DNA of 64,000 nucleotides from positions 124,001 to 188,000 of the forward strand of contig NZ_CP182947.1 of assembly GCF_048320135.1 (NCBI RefSeq), given 5' to 3'. The DNA is from Ideonella_A sakaiensis_A (lineage in GTDB: Bacteria > Pseudomonadota > Gammaproteobacteria > Burkholderiales > Burkholderiaceae_C). Shown here one piece after another: positions 27,172 through 36,198 of this stretch. The number at the start of each line of letters is the position of its first letter. Position 1 is the stretch's first letter. The notes beneath the pieces were generated by a model that made no database searches, was not told the origin of the DNA, and saw only the letters and a program-made list of their open reading frames with translations. The translations under genes were made by a program, and so were the position numbers.

Positions 27172-29415
27172 TCATGGCTCGCCGAGGCTCGATCGGTCTG
27201 AAGCAGCGGTGCCGGCGGTCTGGCCGCCCTCACTGAGAACGAGCCCCTCGCTCAGCACCAGCCCCTCGCTGAGTACCAGCCCTTCGCTCAGCACCAGCCC
27301 TTCGCTGAGCACCAGGCCTTCACTCAATACCAGCCCTTCGCTGAGTACCAGCCCTTCGCTGAGCACCAGCCCCTGCCTGAATACCGGGCCACTGCCCGAG
27401 GCCAGCCAGTTCGACAGCGTCTGCGTCGGGATGAACGGCCCGGTGCGGCCGATCGACGAGGCCGTACCAGCCAGCGCGACACCAGAGCGCAGGCCGGCGG
27501 TGAGAAGCGCCTGGTTGCCGGCAGTCGCCTCGCTGAACGATTTCGGAATCGTGTTCGCTGGCACGCCGGTGGCCGCCGGCCACCAGACGATGTTGATGCG
27601 CGACACCCTGCCATTGACCCAGACCAGCCGCGGATCGTGGAAAGCCTGGAACCTCGTCAGCAGATCCTCGCCCGACAACACATGGTTGCCGCCCGCAAAG
27701 ATCATCTGGCTCCAATTGAACTTCTGCCCGTCGATCGTCGATGCTGGCGTCGGCATCGGTCCGGCCAGCAGCGATGAGCCGATCGGCAGGCTGCCGGCGG
27801 TGATCTGCTCGCCAAGCCCCGGCTTCAGCGCCCTGGCCAGCCGCAACGCACCATCGATGTTCAGCATCCCGGCGCCTTGCTGCAACAGATTTGCCCCCGG
27901 CAGCGGCTGCGCGGAATATTGCAGGATGGCCTTGATCAGTGGCGGCGTCAGCCCGGGGTTGGCCTGCAGCATCAACGCGACCGTTCCGGAGACAGTGGGC
28001 GCGGCGACCGACGTGCCGCTGAGCTGGAACAACTGCTCCTGCGCCGGTTGGCTGGCGGGCGTACCGAATGGCGCCGACAGCTCCGGGTAGGTGCGTGCGA
28101 GCAAGCTCCAGTTCTGCCCGTCGGCCGCGAGCGCCCCGACGATCTTGTTGCCGGGCCCGACCAGGTCCGGCTTCAGCAGGTTGTCGGGTACCCGGGTGCC
28201 GTTGGCGGTGATGATCCCGCCGCGCGTCGGCCCCCGCGAGCTGAAGCGGTTGACACTGTCGTCCAGACGGCCGACGGTGCCGCGCGTGTTGACCGATCCA
28301 ACAGTTATTACCGACGGCTCGTTGCCCGGCGAAGCGATCGAACCATAGACCTCGCGGCCGGTCGCATCCTCGCCGAAGTTGCCGGCCGCCGCCACCACCG
28401 TGATGCCGGCGGCCACCGCGCTGCGCACTGCGCGGCACAACGGATCGGTCAAATGGCTTTCGCTGGAATCGGACGACAGGCTCAGGTTGATGATCCTGAT
28501 GTTGTAACGCGCGGCGTTGGCCAGTACCCAGTCGATGCCGGCGAGGACATCGCTGACCTGACCGGTACCGAGATCGTCGAGCACCCTGACGTCGATCAGA
28601 TCGGCGTTTGGCGCGATTCCGGTCGAATCGACTTGACCCACCGCGCGGCCGGCTGCGACGCTTGCGACATGGCTGCCGTGGCCGTAGGTGTCGGCATTGG
28701 CGGTGAACAGGTTGGCGATCTTGATTTCGTAGAGCAGGTTGCCGAGGCGGCCGGGTTGCCGGCTCGCGGAGAGATCGATGCCGGCAAGCCACTCGCGGCG
28801 CTTCAGCGTGTTGGTGTCACCGTTCGGCAGCAGATCGACCGCATGGCGCACCCGGCTCGATTTGCCGTCGGCCGCCAGGAATGCGCGGTGATTGCGGGCG
28901 ATGCCGGAATCGAGTACTGCGATGCCGATGCCGCTGCCGTCATAAACGGCTTTGCCGGTCGACGGATCGATGCGCGCCTGCAACGCACCGGTCGTGGCTT
29001 CGAGAACGCTGGCGGTACGGCGCGTGATGCGGTTCGGCGAGATGCTGACCACGTCGCTGCGCTGTGCAATCGCCGCGAGCTGGGCTGAAGGCAACATCAC
29101 CGAAAGCGCCTGGATGGCGGTGAAGCGGTTGTAGACCGTGCCGCCGGCGTTGAGTACTGCGGTGCGCAAGGCCGCCAGGTCGGGATCGGCAGAGTTGGCG
29201 ACGATCAGCGCCTTGACATGATCGTTCTCGTTCTTCCAGTTCTTCTTGCCGGCGGCATGGGCCTGCTTCAGTTCACGTGCGATCTTTGCCCATCCGTCGG
29301 CCGGAGCGGCGTTGAGCACCGATGTGCCGGTGCCGAGCAGCAACGCGGCGAGCAGAACACCAAGGTGACGCAGCACCCTTCTCGATTCGATCAGCACCAC
29401 GAAAGCATGGATCAT
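27172..29415 (-). CDS. Secreted S8 (subtilisin-like) protease with repeat tail
   Basis: 747-residue exported serine protease. Signal region MIHAFVV to about residue 36 (hydrophobic VLLAALLLGTGTSVLNA). An inhibitor-I9-like propeptide occupies about 60-135. The peptidase S8 domain has Asp169 (IAVLDSGIA), His246 (YGHGSHVASV), oxyanion Asn346 (AAAGNFG) and Ser469 (LSGTSVAAPTVSG). A ~200-residue region of no recognised domain follows, then eight exact GLVLSE repeats (residues 682-729) and an 18-residue tail. The repeats look like a short amphipathic beta-type or surface-attachment element; function unknown. Lies upstream of the GGDEF/EAL gene. Confidence 0.9.
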   Translation of the reverse strand: MIHAFVVLIESRRVLRHLGVLLAALLLGTGTSVLNAAPADGWAKIARELKQAHAAGKKNWKNENDHVKALIVANSADPDLAALRTAVLNAGGTVYNRFTAIQALSVMLPSAQLAAIAQRSDVVSISPNRITRRTASVLEATTGALQARIDPSTGKAVYDGSGIGIAVLDSGIARNHRAFLAADGKSSRVRHAVDLLPNGDTNTLKRREWLAGIDLSASRQPGRLGNLLYEIKIANLFTANADTYGHGSHVASVAAGRAVGQVDSTGIAPNADLIDVRVLDDLGTGQVSDVLAGIDWVLANAARYNIRIINLSLSSDSSESHLTDPLCRAVRSAVAAGITVVAAAGNFGEDATGREVYGSIASPGNEPSVITVGSVNTRGTVGRLDDSVNRFSSRGPTRGGIITANGTRVPDNLLKPDLVGPGNKIVGALAADGQNWSLLARTYPELSAPFGTPASQPAQEQLFQLSGTSVAAPTVSGTVALMLQANPGLTPPLIKAILQYSAQPLPGANLLQQGAGMLNIDGALRLARALKPGLGEQITAGSLPIGSSLLAGPMPTPASTIDGQKFNWSQMIFAGGNHVLSGEDLLTRFQAFHDPRLVWVNGRVSRINIVWWPAATGVPANTIPKSFSEATAGNQALLTAGLRSGVALAGTASSIGRTGPFIPTQTLSNWLASGSGPVFRQGLVLSEGLVLSEGLVLSEGLVLSEGLVLSEGLVLSEGLVLSEGLVLSEGGQTAGTAASDRSSLGEP
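27229..27372 (-). repeat. Eight tandem 18-bp repeats encoding GLVLSE
   Basis: Eight consecutive 18-bp units at the 3' end of the protease gene, consensus on the plus strand TCGCTGAGCACCAGCCCT with a few synonymous changes per unit; all eight translate to the same six residues. A ninth degenerate unit sits at the upstream edge of the array in the gene. Synonymous-only differences show selection on the peptide. Confidence 0.95.
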
Positions 29416-29663
29416 TGATTACTTCTTTTGTCATTGTCGAACCTGCCAGCGGAGCCACTGGTCGGGCGTGCGGATGGCGCCTGTCGATCAATTCGGCATC
29501 GGCACGGCGGACTTGAGGCTGGGCGACTGCAGACCGCATGCGAATTCGTGAAAAAAGCACGCAAGGGACGCCGAGGAAGGTTGATGCAGGCGCCGGTGTG
29601 CTGCGATCCGGTCGAGCCAGGCACCGCGGCTGCAGAAGATTGCGAGAGGAGGTGGCTTGGTGC
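29416..29663. other. 248-bp region between protease and second TIR gene
   Basis: Upstream region of the protease gene and downstream of the TIR gene, both on the minus strand. Nothing with convincing coding potential was seen. It should contain the protease promoter; AGAAG before the ATG is the likely ribosome site. No clear terminator for the TIR gene was found. Confidence 0.4.
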
Positions 29664-30974
29664 TCAGCCGCCGACCAATCCGAGCAGCCGCGCCGGGCCA
29701 TAGGCAAACAGCGCGATCGTGCAGGAGACGATCAGCGCGGTGCCTAGCGCAAACAGGCCGATCATCGGCCATGGACGGCCCTGCAGCCCGGTCAGCGGGT
29801 GCACATGAACCCAGGCAAACAACGACAGCGACAAGGTCGGGCACAACATCAGGTAGCCGACAACCGGCACCGGATCGAGCCGGCCCAGCGCGGGCAGCGA
29901 GGCAGCGATCGACGCCGCGAACCACAGCACGCAGGCGGCGACGCCCGCGCCGCCCAGATTGATCAGGCGCAGGCCTCGCCGACGTCGCGCCGGATCGGCC
30001 GAGCGCACCAGCGGTTCGCAGACGACCAGCGCGATCGCCGCCAGCATGATCAGCAGCAGCCCGAGCGCGAGCAGCACATAGTGCGCCGGCTGCGGCTGAT
30101 CCGGGAAGATCAGCAGCGGCTGCAGCCGCCAGCCTGGCAAGGTCGACAGCAACAGAAAACTGCCGCCGGCCAGCAGGATCGCGATCACGTTGACCGTCAG
30201 CAGCACGCCCTGCAGATTGAACAGCGGCACCTTGGCGCGGGCCCGCAGCTGCGCGACCAGCCACCACCCGAGATAGGGGCCGAAGCCCCACAACGCGGTG
30301 CACAACAGATAACGCAGGCCGAGCCAGGACGCCGATTCGGCCGACCGCAACGCCGCAGCGGCCGGCTCGGCGAGCCAGCCGATGACGCGTCCTACCCACC
30401 AGCAGGCCCATGCCGCGGCCGCGGCGATCGCCAGCCGCACCGCGAGATCGGCTGCGCCCGGCCTCGCCGACCCTGCGCCCCGTTCGGATGACGACGCGGC
30501 CGCTTCGAGCAGATCGAGCCCGCCCTGCTGCCGGGCCACCGTCTTGATCAGTTCGCCGATCGCGACGTCGAAGGCCGGCTCTCGGGCAAATACCGCCTGG
30601 AAACTCGCCAACTCGCGAATCGGCTCGGGCAAACGGGTCCGATCCGGCATGTCGAGTGCACCGAACAGCACCGGATAGATCGGCTTGCGCAGGCGCAGCG
30701 CGGTCGCGATCTCCCAGACCAGCGGATCGCGTTTGACCGCAGCGCCGTCGCCGTTGCGCCGCAACAGCTTCAGAAAATCGTCGCCGATCATCACGACGAC
30801 GCCGGTTGCCTCGACCAGCATCTGCTCGAGGTGCTGCTCCCAGTTCGTGCCCGGCGGTATCTCGCGGTCGATGAAGACCGCGTCGTCGCCGAAGCGGTGC
30901 TGCAGGCTCATCCGCACGCGCTGCGCCGCATGCATCGAATCGCCCCGCCGGTAGGAGATGAAAAGCTTGATCAC
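29664..30974 (-). CDS. TIR-domain multi-pass membrane protein
   Basis: 436-residue protein with an N-terminal TIR_2-type domain (about 1-150): KLFISYRRGDSMHAAQRV, VFIDREIPPGTNWEQHLEQM, GVVVMIGDDFL and DPLVWEIATALRLRKPI, where the Glu of VWEI matches the family's catalytic position. The remainder (about 180-436) is membrane, with some six to eight hydrophobic helices, for example LLTVNVIAILLAGGSFLLLSTL and YVLLALGLLLIMLAAIALVV. Function unknown; possible roles are cell-death defence or signalling from the membrane. It is the second TIR-membrane gene in the window but the two share only the TIR part. Divergent from the CoA transferase gene across 99 bp. Confidence 0.8.
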   Translation of the reverse strand: MIKLFISYRRGDSMHAAQRVRMSLQHRFGDDAVFIDREIPPGTNWEQHLEQMLVEATGVVVMIGDDFLKLLRRNGDGAAVKRDPLVWEIATALRLRKPIYPVLFGALDMPDRTRLPEPIRELASFQAVFAREPAFDVAIGELIKTVARQQGGLDLLEAAASSSERGAGSARPGAADLAVRLAIAAAAAWACWWVGRVIGWLAEPAAAALRSAESASWLGLRYLLCTALWGFGPYLGWWLVAQLRARAKVPLFNLQGVLLTVNVIAILLAGGSFLLLSTLPGWRLQPLLIFPDQPQPAHYVLLALGLLLIMLAAIALVVCEPLVRSADPARRRRGLRLINLGGAGVAACVLWFAASIAASLPALGRLDPVPVVGYLMLCPTLSLSLFAWVHVHPLTGLQGRPWPMIGLFALGTALIVSCTIALFAYGPARLLGLVGG

Positions 30975-31073
30975 GGTGATCCTCGCTGATCGACGATAGC
31001 CGATGCCAGGCGGAACGGGAACCGCTGGCCCGTCGTGTTCGCCACAGGCGGCCCGCTCACGTAGACTGGGTCG

Positions 31074-32324
31074 ATGACGATCCCCAGCGCTGCTGCACCA
31101 TCCCTGCCGCTTGCCGGCATCCGCGTGCTCGACTTGTCACGGGTACTGGCCGGGCCGCTCTGCGGCATGGTGCTCGGCGACCTTGGCGCCGAGGTCATCA
31201 AGGTCGAGCACCCACTGCGCGGCGACGATACCCGCGACTGGGGACAGCGCATCGGCGAGACCGAAACCGCCTATTTCAACAGCATGAACCGCAACAAGCG
31301 GTCGATCGGCATCGATCTGCAGCAAGCCGACGGCCAGGCGCTGGCGCGCGAGCTCGCGCTGCGCAGCGACGTGTTGATCCAGAATTTCAAGTTCGGAGGC
31401 ATCGAGAAGATGGGTCTTGGCTTTGCCGAGCTGCACGAGGCCCATCCGCGCCTCGTCTACTGCTCGGTCTCGGGTTATGACCGCAGCGGGCCGGAGGCGG
31501 CGCGCCCGGGCTACGACCTCGTTGTGCAGGGCGAAGCCGGCCTGATGGCACTGAATGGCGAGCTCGGCCAGCCGCCGCTGAAATTCGGCGTCGCCGCGGT
31601 CGACATGTTTACCGGCATGTATGCGGCGCAGGCGATCCTCGCCGCGTTGTACGAACGCGAAAGGAGCGGTGTCGGCCGGCACATAGAGATGGCCTTGTTC
31701 GACTGCGGGCTGATGATCAGCGCCTACTACGGCATGGAGGCGCTGCTGATGGGCGAAGATCCGCCGAAATACGGCAATGCCCATCCGTCGATCGTGCCAT
31801 ACGGCGTTTTCCAGGCCGCCGACGGCCCGCTGGTGATCACGGTCGGCAACAACAGCCAGTTCCGCCGTTTCTGCACCGAGGTGATCGAACGCGCCGATCT
31901 TGCTGCCGACCCGCGTTTTGCCAGCAATACCGACCGATCGCGCAACCGCGAGTTGCTGCTGCCCGAACTGCACCGCGAACTGGCAAATCGGCCGCGCCGG
32001 CTGTTGCTCGAGCGGCTGGCCGCAGCCGGGATTCCCTGCGGCGAGGTGCTCGGCCTGCTCGAAGCCTTGACGTCGCAGCGCAGCCAGGCCGGCGGGTTGG
32101 TCGAAACCCATCCGCACCCGGTGGCCGGCAGCGTGCCGGTGATGGCGCCGCCATACCGCTTCGACGGCCGGCGTGCGCCGATCCGCCATGCGCCGCCGCA
32201 GCTCGGTGCAGCGACCCATGAGGTGCTGACAACGACGCTCGGTCTGTCGGCGCAGCGGATCGCCGAGTTGCAGCAGCGCGGCGTTGTCCACGGCGGCGAC
32301 GCCGGTCCGGGCGAAGCTGCATAG
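31074..32324 (+). CDS. CaiB/BaiF family CoA transferase
   Basis: 416-residue class III (formyl-CoA transferase-like) CoA transferase. Family motifs: LAGIRVLDLSRVLAGPLCGM at the start, ADLGAEVIKVEHP-like VLGDLGAEVIKVEHP, RNKRSIGIDLQ, and the catalytic Asp in RPGYDLVVQGEAG. The C-terminal part has PYGVFQAADGPLVITVGNN, also typical. It moves CoA between carboxylic acids; the substrate pair cannot be read from sequence and there are no catabolic neighbours. No partner gene on the same strand is close. Confidence 0.9.
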   Translation: MTIPSAAAPSLPLAGIRVLDLSRVLAGPLCGMVLGDLGAEVIKVEHPLRGDDTRDWGQRIGETETAYFNSMNRNKRSIGIDLQQADGQALARELALRSDVLIQNFKFGGIEKMGLGFAELHEAHPRLVYCSVSGYDRSGPEAARPGYDLVVQGEAGLMALNGELGQPPLKFGVAAVDMFTGMYAAQAILAALYERERSGVGRHIEMALFDCGLMISAYYGMEALLMGEDPPKYGNAHPSIVPYGVFQAADGPLVITVGNNSQFRRFCTEVIERADLAADPRFASNTDRSRNRELLLPELHRELANRPRRLLLERLAAAGIPCGEVLGLLEALTSQRSQAGGLVETHPHPVAGSVPVMAPPYRFDGRRAPIRHAPPQLGAATHEVLTTTLGLSAQRIAELQQRGVVHGGDAGPGEAA

Positions 32325-32496
32325 TCCTTTCGCTCGCCGGGTCGGACTGGCTCGGCGATGCCAGGGTTGACCCGCATCATGTCGATCGACGCGGCGAGAT
32401 GCCGAGGTGCTACGCTCGCGGCCCGGCGGTCGATGCCAGCGCGGATTGCGCTTGTGCGATCGCCCGCCGTTTCATGTTTTTCCGGTCGACCGCAGT

Positions 32497-34811
32497 ATGG
32501 TTTCCGCACCCATTCCGACAGACGAAGCCCGCCGGCTGGCCCGTCTCCATGATCTGCTGGTCCTCGACAGCCCTGCCGAACCGGTATTCGACAGCATCAC
32601 GCGAATGGCAGGCGAAATCTGCGGCGTTCCGATCGCGCTGATCAGTCTGATCGACGAACATCGGCAATGGTTCAAGGCCAATGTCGGACTTCCCGGGGTC
32701 AGCGAGACGCCGCGCGACATCGCGTTCTGCGCGCATGCAATCACCGGAGATACCTTGTTCGAGGTGGAGGACGCGCGGCAGGATCCGCGCTTCGTCGACA
32801 ACCCGCTGGTCACCGAGGCGCCGGACATCCGCTTTTATGCCGGAGCGCCGTTGACGACCGCCGACGGTGCGCGCATCGGCACGCTCTGCGTCATCGATCG
32901 CAAGCCGCACCGTCTGTCTGCCGAACAATCGCGGCAGCTCGAGTCGCTGGCGAAAATCGCGGTGCAGGCGCTCGAGATGCGCAGCGAACTGGCCGGCCGC
33001 GTACTGGCGGCACGCAGCGGCTACGAGGTCGAACTCGCCGAAAGCGAAGCTCGGCACCGCGCGATCCTCGATGCACAGAGCGAGCTGATTTCACAGGCAC
33101 TGCCAGACGGCACGCTGATCTATGCCAATCCGGCGTATGCGCAGCATTTCGGCAGCGATGTCGATGCGCTGATCGGATCGAATCTGTTCGACTACGTCGA
33201 GCCGGCCGACCGCGATACGGTGCGCTCGTTGATCAGCCGCGTGCTCGAAACCGGCGAGCGAGCCATCGGCGTGAACCGGATGGCATCGGCCGGCGGCGAG
33301 GAGGAATGGTTCGCCTGGACCAACACGCGGCAGATCGACGCAGCAGGCCGGACGCTGCTGCATTCGGTCGGCCGAGATATCAGCGCGCAAAAGCGTGCCG
33401 AAAAGGCGCTGCGCGACAGCGAGGCATTGCTGCAGCGCACCGGCAGGGTCGCCGGCGTCGGTGGCTGGCAGCTCGATCTGCAGACCGGTGCGTTGACCTG
33501 GTCTGCGCAGACACGGGCAATCCACGAAGTCGATTCGACCTACATCCCGACCGTCGACGAGGCGGTCAAGTTTTATGCACCCGAGGCCAGACAGCTCATC
33601 GAGGCCGCCGTGCGCGCCGCGATCGAAGACGGCAAAGCCTGGGATCTCGAATTGCCGCTCGTCACGGCCAAGGGCCGGCGAATCTGGGTTCGCGCGCAGG
33701 GCGAGTGCGAACTCGACGCCAGCGGCGCGCCATTGCGGCTGGTCGGTGCGTTCCAGGACATCACCGCGCACAAGCAGCTCGAACAGCGGGTGGTCGATGA
33801 CGAACGCTTCCTGCGGCTGATGACCGACAGCCTGCCGCAGCGGATCGCCTATCTCGACCGGGATCTGCGTTATCGCTTCGTCAACGATGTGCGCGCGCGG
33901 GTGTTCGGGCTGAAGCGTGAGCAGATCATCGGCAAGTCGCGCGCCGAGATCACCGGCGAGCCGACGCCGCCCGAGATCCAGTCGCATTTCGACGGTGTGC
34001 TCGCCGGCAAGGCGCAGCGCTTCGAATTCGAGGAGCACCGCACCGACGGCACACGGCGCATCGACTGCCAGTTTCTGCCCGATGTGGGCGACGACGGGGT
34101 CGTGCGCGGATTCTTCACCAGTGCGACCGACATCACCGAGCGCAGCCGTGCCGAACAGCGGCTTCTCGAACTGACCGCGATCCTCGAGAACTCCCCCGAC
34201 TTCGTCGTGCAGACCGACTGGCGCGGCAGCATCACCTACATGAATCCGGCAGTGCGTGCAGCGACCGGCCTGGCACCCGATGCACCGCTCGACGGGCTGA
34301 ATTTCGCCCAATTCAACAGCGACGCGACGAACCGCCACTTCGCCGAGGTGATCGTGCCGGCGGTCAAGTCGCATGGCGCCTGGGTCGGCGAGACGGCCGT
34401 CAAAATTTCCGGTGAACGAGAGCTGCCGGTCAGCCAACTGGTTGTCGCCCACCGCGACGAATTGGGCCGGGTAGCCCGCTATTCGTCGGTGATACGAGAC
34501 ATCTCGGCGGCGACCCGGTCCCGCCACGATCTGCAGATGCAGACCGCGACGCTGAGTGCCGTGACCGAGGCGGTGCCGGCGACCGTCGCGGTGATCGGCA
34601 GCGACCTGCGCTACCGTTTCGTCAACAGCGCATTCGAGCGATGGATAGGCTTGAGCCGGGACAAGGTGCTTGGCCGGACGGTCTCGGAGGTGCTGAGCGC
34701 GGCGGATCTGCGGCGCAGCCAGCCATGGATCGACCGGGTGCTGGCCGGCGAGGCGGTGCAGTTCGAACGCACCAGCCCGCGCCGCGAAGTCGGCCGCAAC
34801 CTGGTGATGAG
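32497..34811 (+). pseudogene. GAF/multi-PAS diguanylate cyclase, 5' part, interrupted by IS
   Basis: N-terminal about 770 residues of a cytosolic sensor diguanylate cyclase. A GAF domain (about 25-165) is followed by about five PAS domains, recognised by repeated endings such as HSVGRDISAQKRAE, VGAFQDITAHKQLE, FTSATDITERSRAE and SSVIRDISAATRSR. Reading continues to 34878 through IS sequence, giving a truncated protein with no GGDEF. Removing the element and one copy of GAG restores one frame of 968 residues (NLVMS joined to YTPLVAESG). Without the output domain the truncated product should not make c-di-GMP. Start chosen at MVSAPIPTD; the upstream frame has no domain similarity. Confidence 0.9.
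34809..34811. repeat. Target site duplication GAG, left copy
   Basis: GAG directly before the left inverted repeat, matching the GAG at 36196-36198 after the right end. Three-base duplications are usual for many IS3-family elements. Confidence 0.85.
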
Positions 34812-34852
34812 TGGACTTACCCCGTTTCCACGGACAGGTATCGGCTTGATTC

Positions 34853-35821
34853 TCAAGCCGGGCTTGCGTGCTTGGTGAGCACAGGTGCAGGGTTATCCAC
34901 CGGCGGCGTGGCGCATGCCACGCTGGCGCCGACGGTGGGTAACCCGTGTTGGGTGCACGACGGTCGAGTGCCTCGGTCGATCTGATGTTTCCTCTCAAAG
35001 TTGGCGGGCGACAGGTAGCCGATTCCAGAATGCCGGCGGCGAGGGTTGTACCAACCTTCGATGTACGTGAACAGCGCGGTGCGGGCCTCCGCCTTCGTCT
35101 TGAAGCTGCGCCGGTCGATCAGCTCGCATTCGAGGGTGGCGAAGAAGCTCTCGGCCATGGCGTTGTCGTACGCATCGCCCACGCTGCCCATCGACGGGCG
35201 AACGCCGAACTCGGCGCAGCGCTTGCCGAAGGCAACGCTTGTGTATTGACTGCCCTGATCGCTGTGATGGATCACCCCGTCCGGCTTACGCTGGCCGATT
35301 GCCATGTTCAAGGCCGCGAGCACCAGTTCGGCGGTCATGCGTTCGCCGATCGACCAACCCACCACGCGGCGGCTCCACACATCCAGAACGACCGCCAAGT
35401 AGATGAATCCTGCCCAGGTCGGCACATAGGTCATATCTGCGACCCAGAGCTGATTGGCCGTCTCGGCCTTGAACGTGCGATTGACGAGATCTGGCGCCGG
35501 GCGCTGCTTGTCGTCGCGTTGCGTCGTGACCGTGAAGGCTCGCCGCCTGCTGACGCCTCGCAAGTCGGCCGCTCGCATCAGCCGCGCAATGCGCTTGCCG
35601 CCAACGCGTATTCCGTGCTCTGCCAATTCGAATCGAATGCGCGGCATACCGTAGGTCGCATCCGACTCGGCATGGATCGTTCGAATGCGTTCGCTGAGCA
35701 CCGCATCGTCCATCGCCCGTCGCGAGGGTGGTCGATGCAACCAGTCATAAAAACCGCTGTGCGAGACACCGAGCACGCGGCACATCTTGCGCACGGGAAA
35801 GACGGCCTGGTTCGCGTTCAT
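34853..35821 (-). CDS. IS3-family transposase OrfB (DDE integrase)
   Basis: 322-residue catalytic protein of the element. The N-terminus MCRVLGVSHSGFYDWL is the HTH_21-type region; the integrase core has the DDE residues Asp in WVADMTYVP, Asp in HHSDQGSQY and Glu in AMAESFFATLECE, with YNPRRRHSGIGYLSP following. The ATG overlaps the orfA stop by ATGA, so translation is coupled, or OrfAB may be made by frameshift. The C-terminal ~45 residues beyond the core are Pro/Ala-rich and extend nearly to the element's end. Confidence 0.93.
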   Translation of the reverse strand: MNANQAVFPVRKMCRVLGVSHSGFYDWLHRPPSRRAMDDAVLSERIRTIHAESDATYGMPRIRFELAEHGIRVGGKRIARLMRAADLRGVSRRRAFTVTTQRDDKQRPAPDLVNRTFKAETANQLWVADMTYVPTWAGFIYLAVVLDVWSRRVVGWSIGERMTAELVLAALNMAIGQRKPDGVIHHSDQGSQYTSVAFGKRCAEFGVRPSMGSVGDAYDNAMAESFFATLECELIDRRSFKTKAEARTALFTYIEGWYNPRRRHSGIGYLSPANFERKHQIDRGTRPSCTQHGLPTVGASVACATPPVDNPAPVLTKHASPA

Positions 35822-36141
35822 GAGTTCGAAGACGGTGTGAACGTCTTGTCGCCCTTCGCGGCGAACCAGGCCGTAGCCTTTGCCAAGATGTCGCGCTCCA
35901 TCTGGACTTGGCGCAACTGGCGGCGCAGGCGAGCGAGCTCTTCACGTTCGGCATTGCTCAGTGCCTGCGAGTTCGGCTTGGTGCGCGCCTCGCTACTGCC
36001 AGCAAGGCCGACCCAGTTGGTGATGGTCTGCGCGGTGACGCCGAACTCGCGCGCCAGTTCAGCAGGCGAGCGGCCGGCGAGAACCAGCTCAATCATTTGT
36101 TGCCGAAATTCGGCAGGGTACGGAGGTCGGGTTCGGGCCAT
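35818..36141 (-). CDS. IS3-family transposase OrfA (DNA-binding)
   Basis: 107-residue helix-turn-helix protein typical of IS3 elements. The HTH is YPAEFRQQMIELVLAGRSP through TAQTITNWV, followed by a leucine-rich coiled region (EREELARLRRQLRQVQMERD) used for multimerisation, and the typical ILAKATAWFA ending. Ends in an ATGA overlap with orfB. Confidence 0.93.
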   Translation of the reverse strand: MARTRPPYPAEFRQQMIELVLAGRSPAELAREFGVTAQTITNWVGLAGSSEARTKPNSQALSNAEREELARLRRQLRQVQMERDILAKATAWFAAKGDKTFTPSSNS

Positions 36142-36195
36142 GGCGGACTCCTTGTCTTCGCAGATTAAGGTGTCCGTGAAAGCGGGGCAACTTCA

Positions 36196-36198
36196 GAG
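36196..36198. repeat. Target site duplication GAG, right copy
   Basis: GAG directly after the right end of the element, pairing with 34809-34811. Confidence 0.85.

Larger units (their letters stand above)
34812..36195 (-). mobile_element. IS3-family insertion sequence, 1,384 bp, intact
   Basis: Element bounded by imperfect 25-bp inverted repeats starting TG and ending CA (20 of 25 positions match, both containing CCCCG and CACGGACA) and by a GAG target duplication. It encodes orfA and orfB on the minus strand with an ATGA overlap and no disruption, so it looks recent and possibly active. It lies inside the multi-PAS diguanylate cyclase gene, opposite in direction to it. Subgroup assignment would need a database comparison. 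Confidence 0.95.

Noticed and set aside
27229..27372. The tandem 18-bp array as a CRISPR or minisatellite outside genes
   Set aside because: Units are contiguous with no spacers and translate to an exact hexapeptide in the protease frame.
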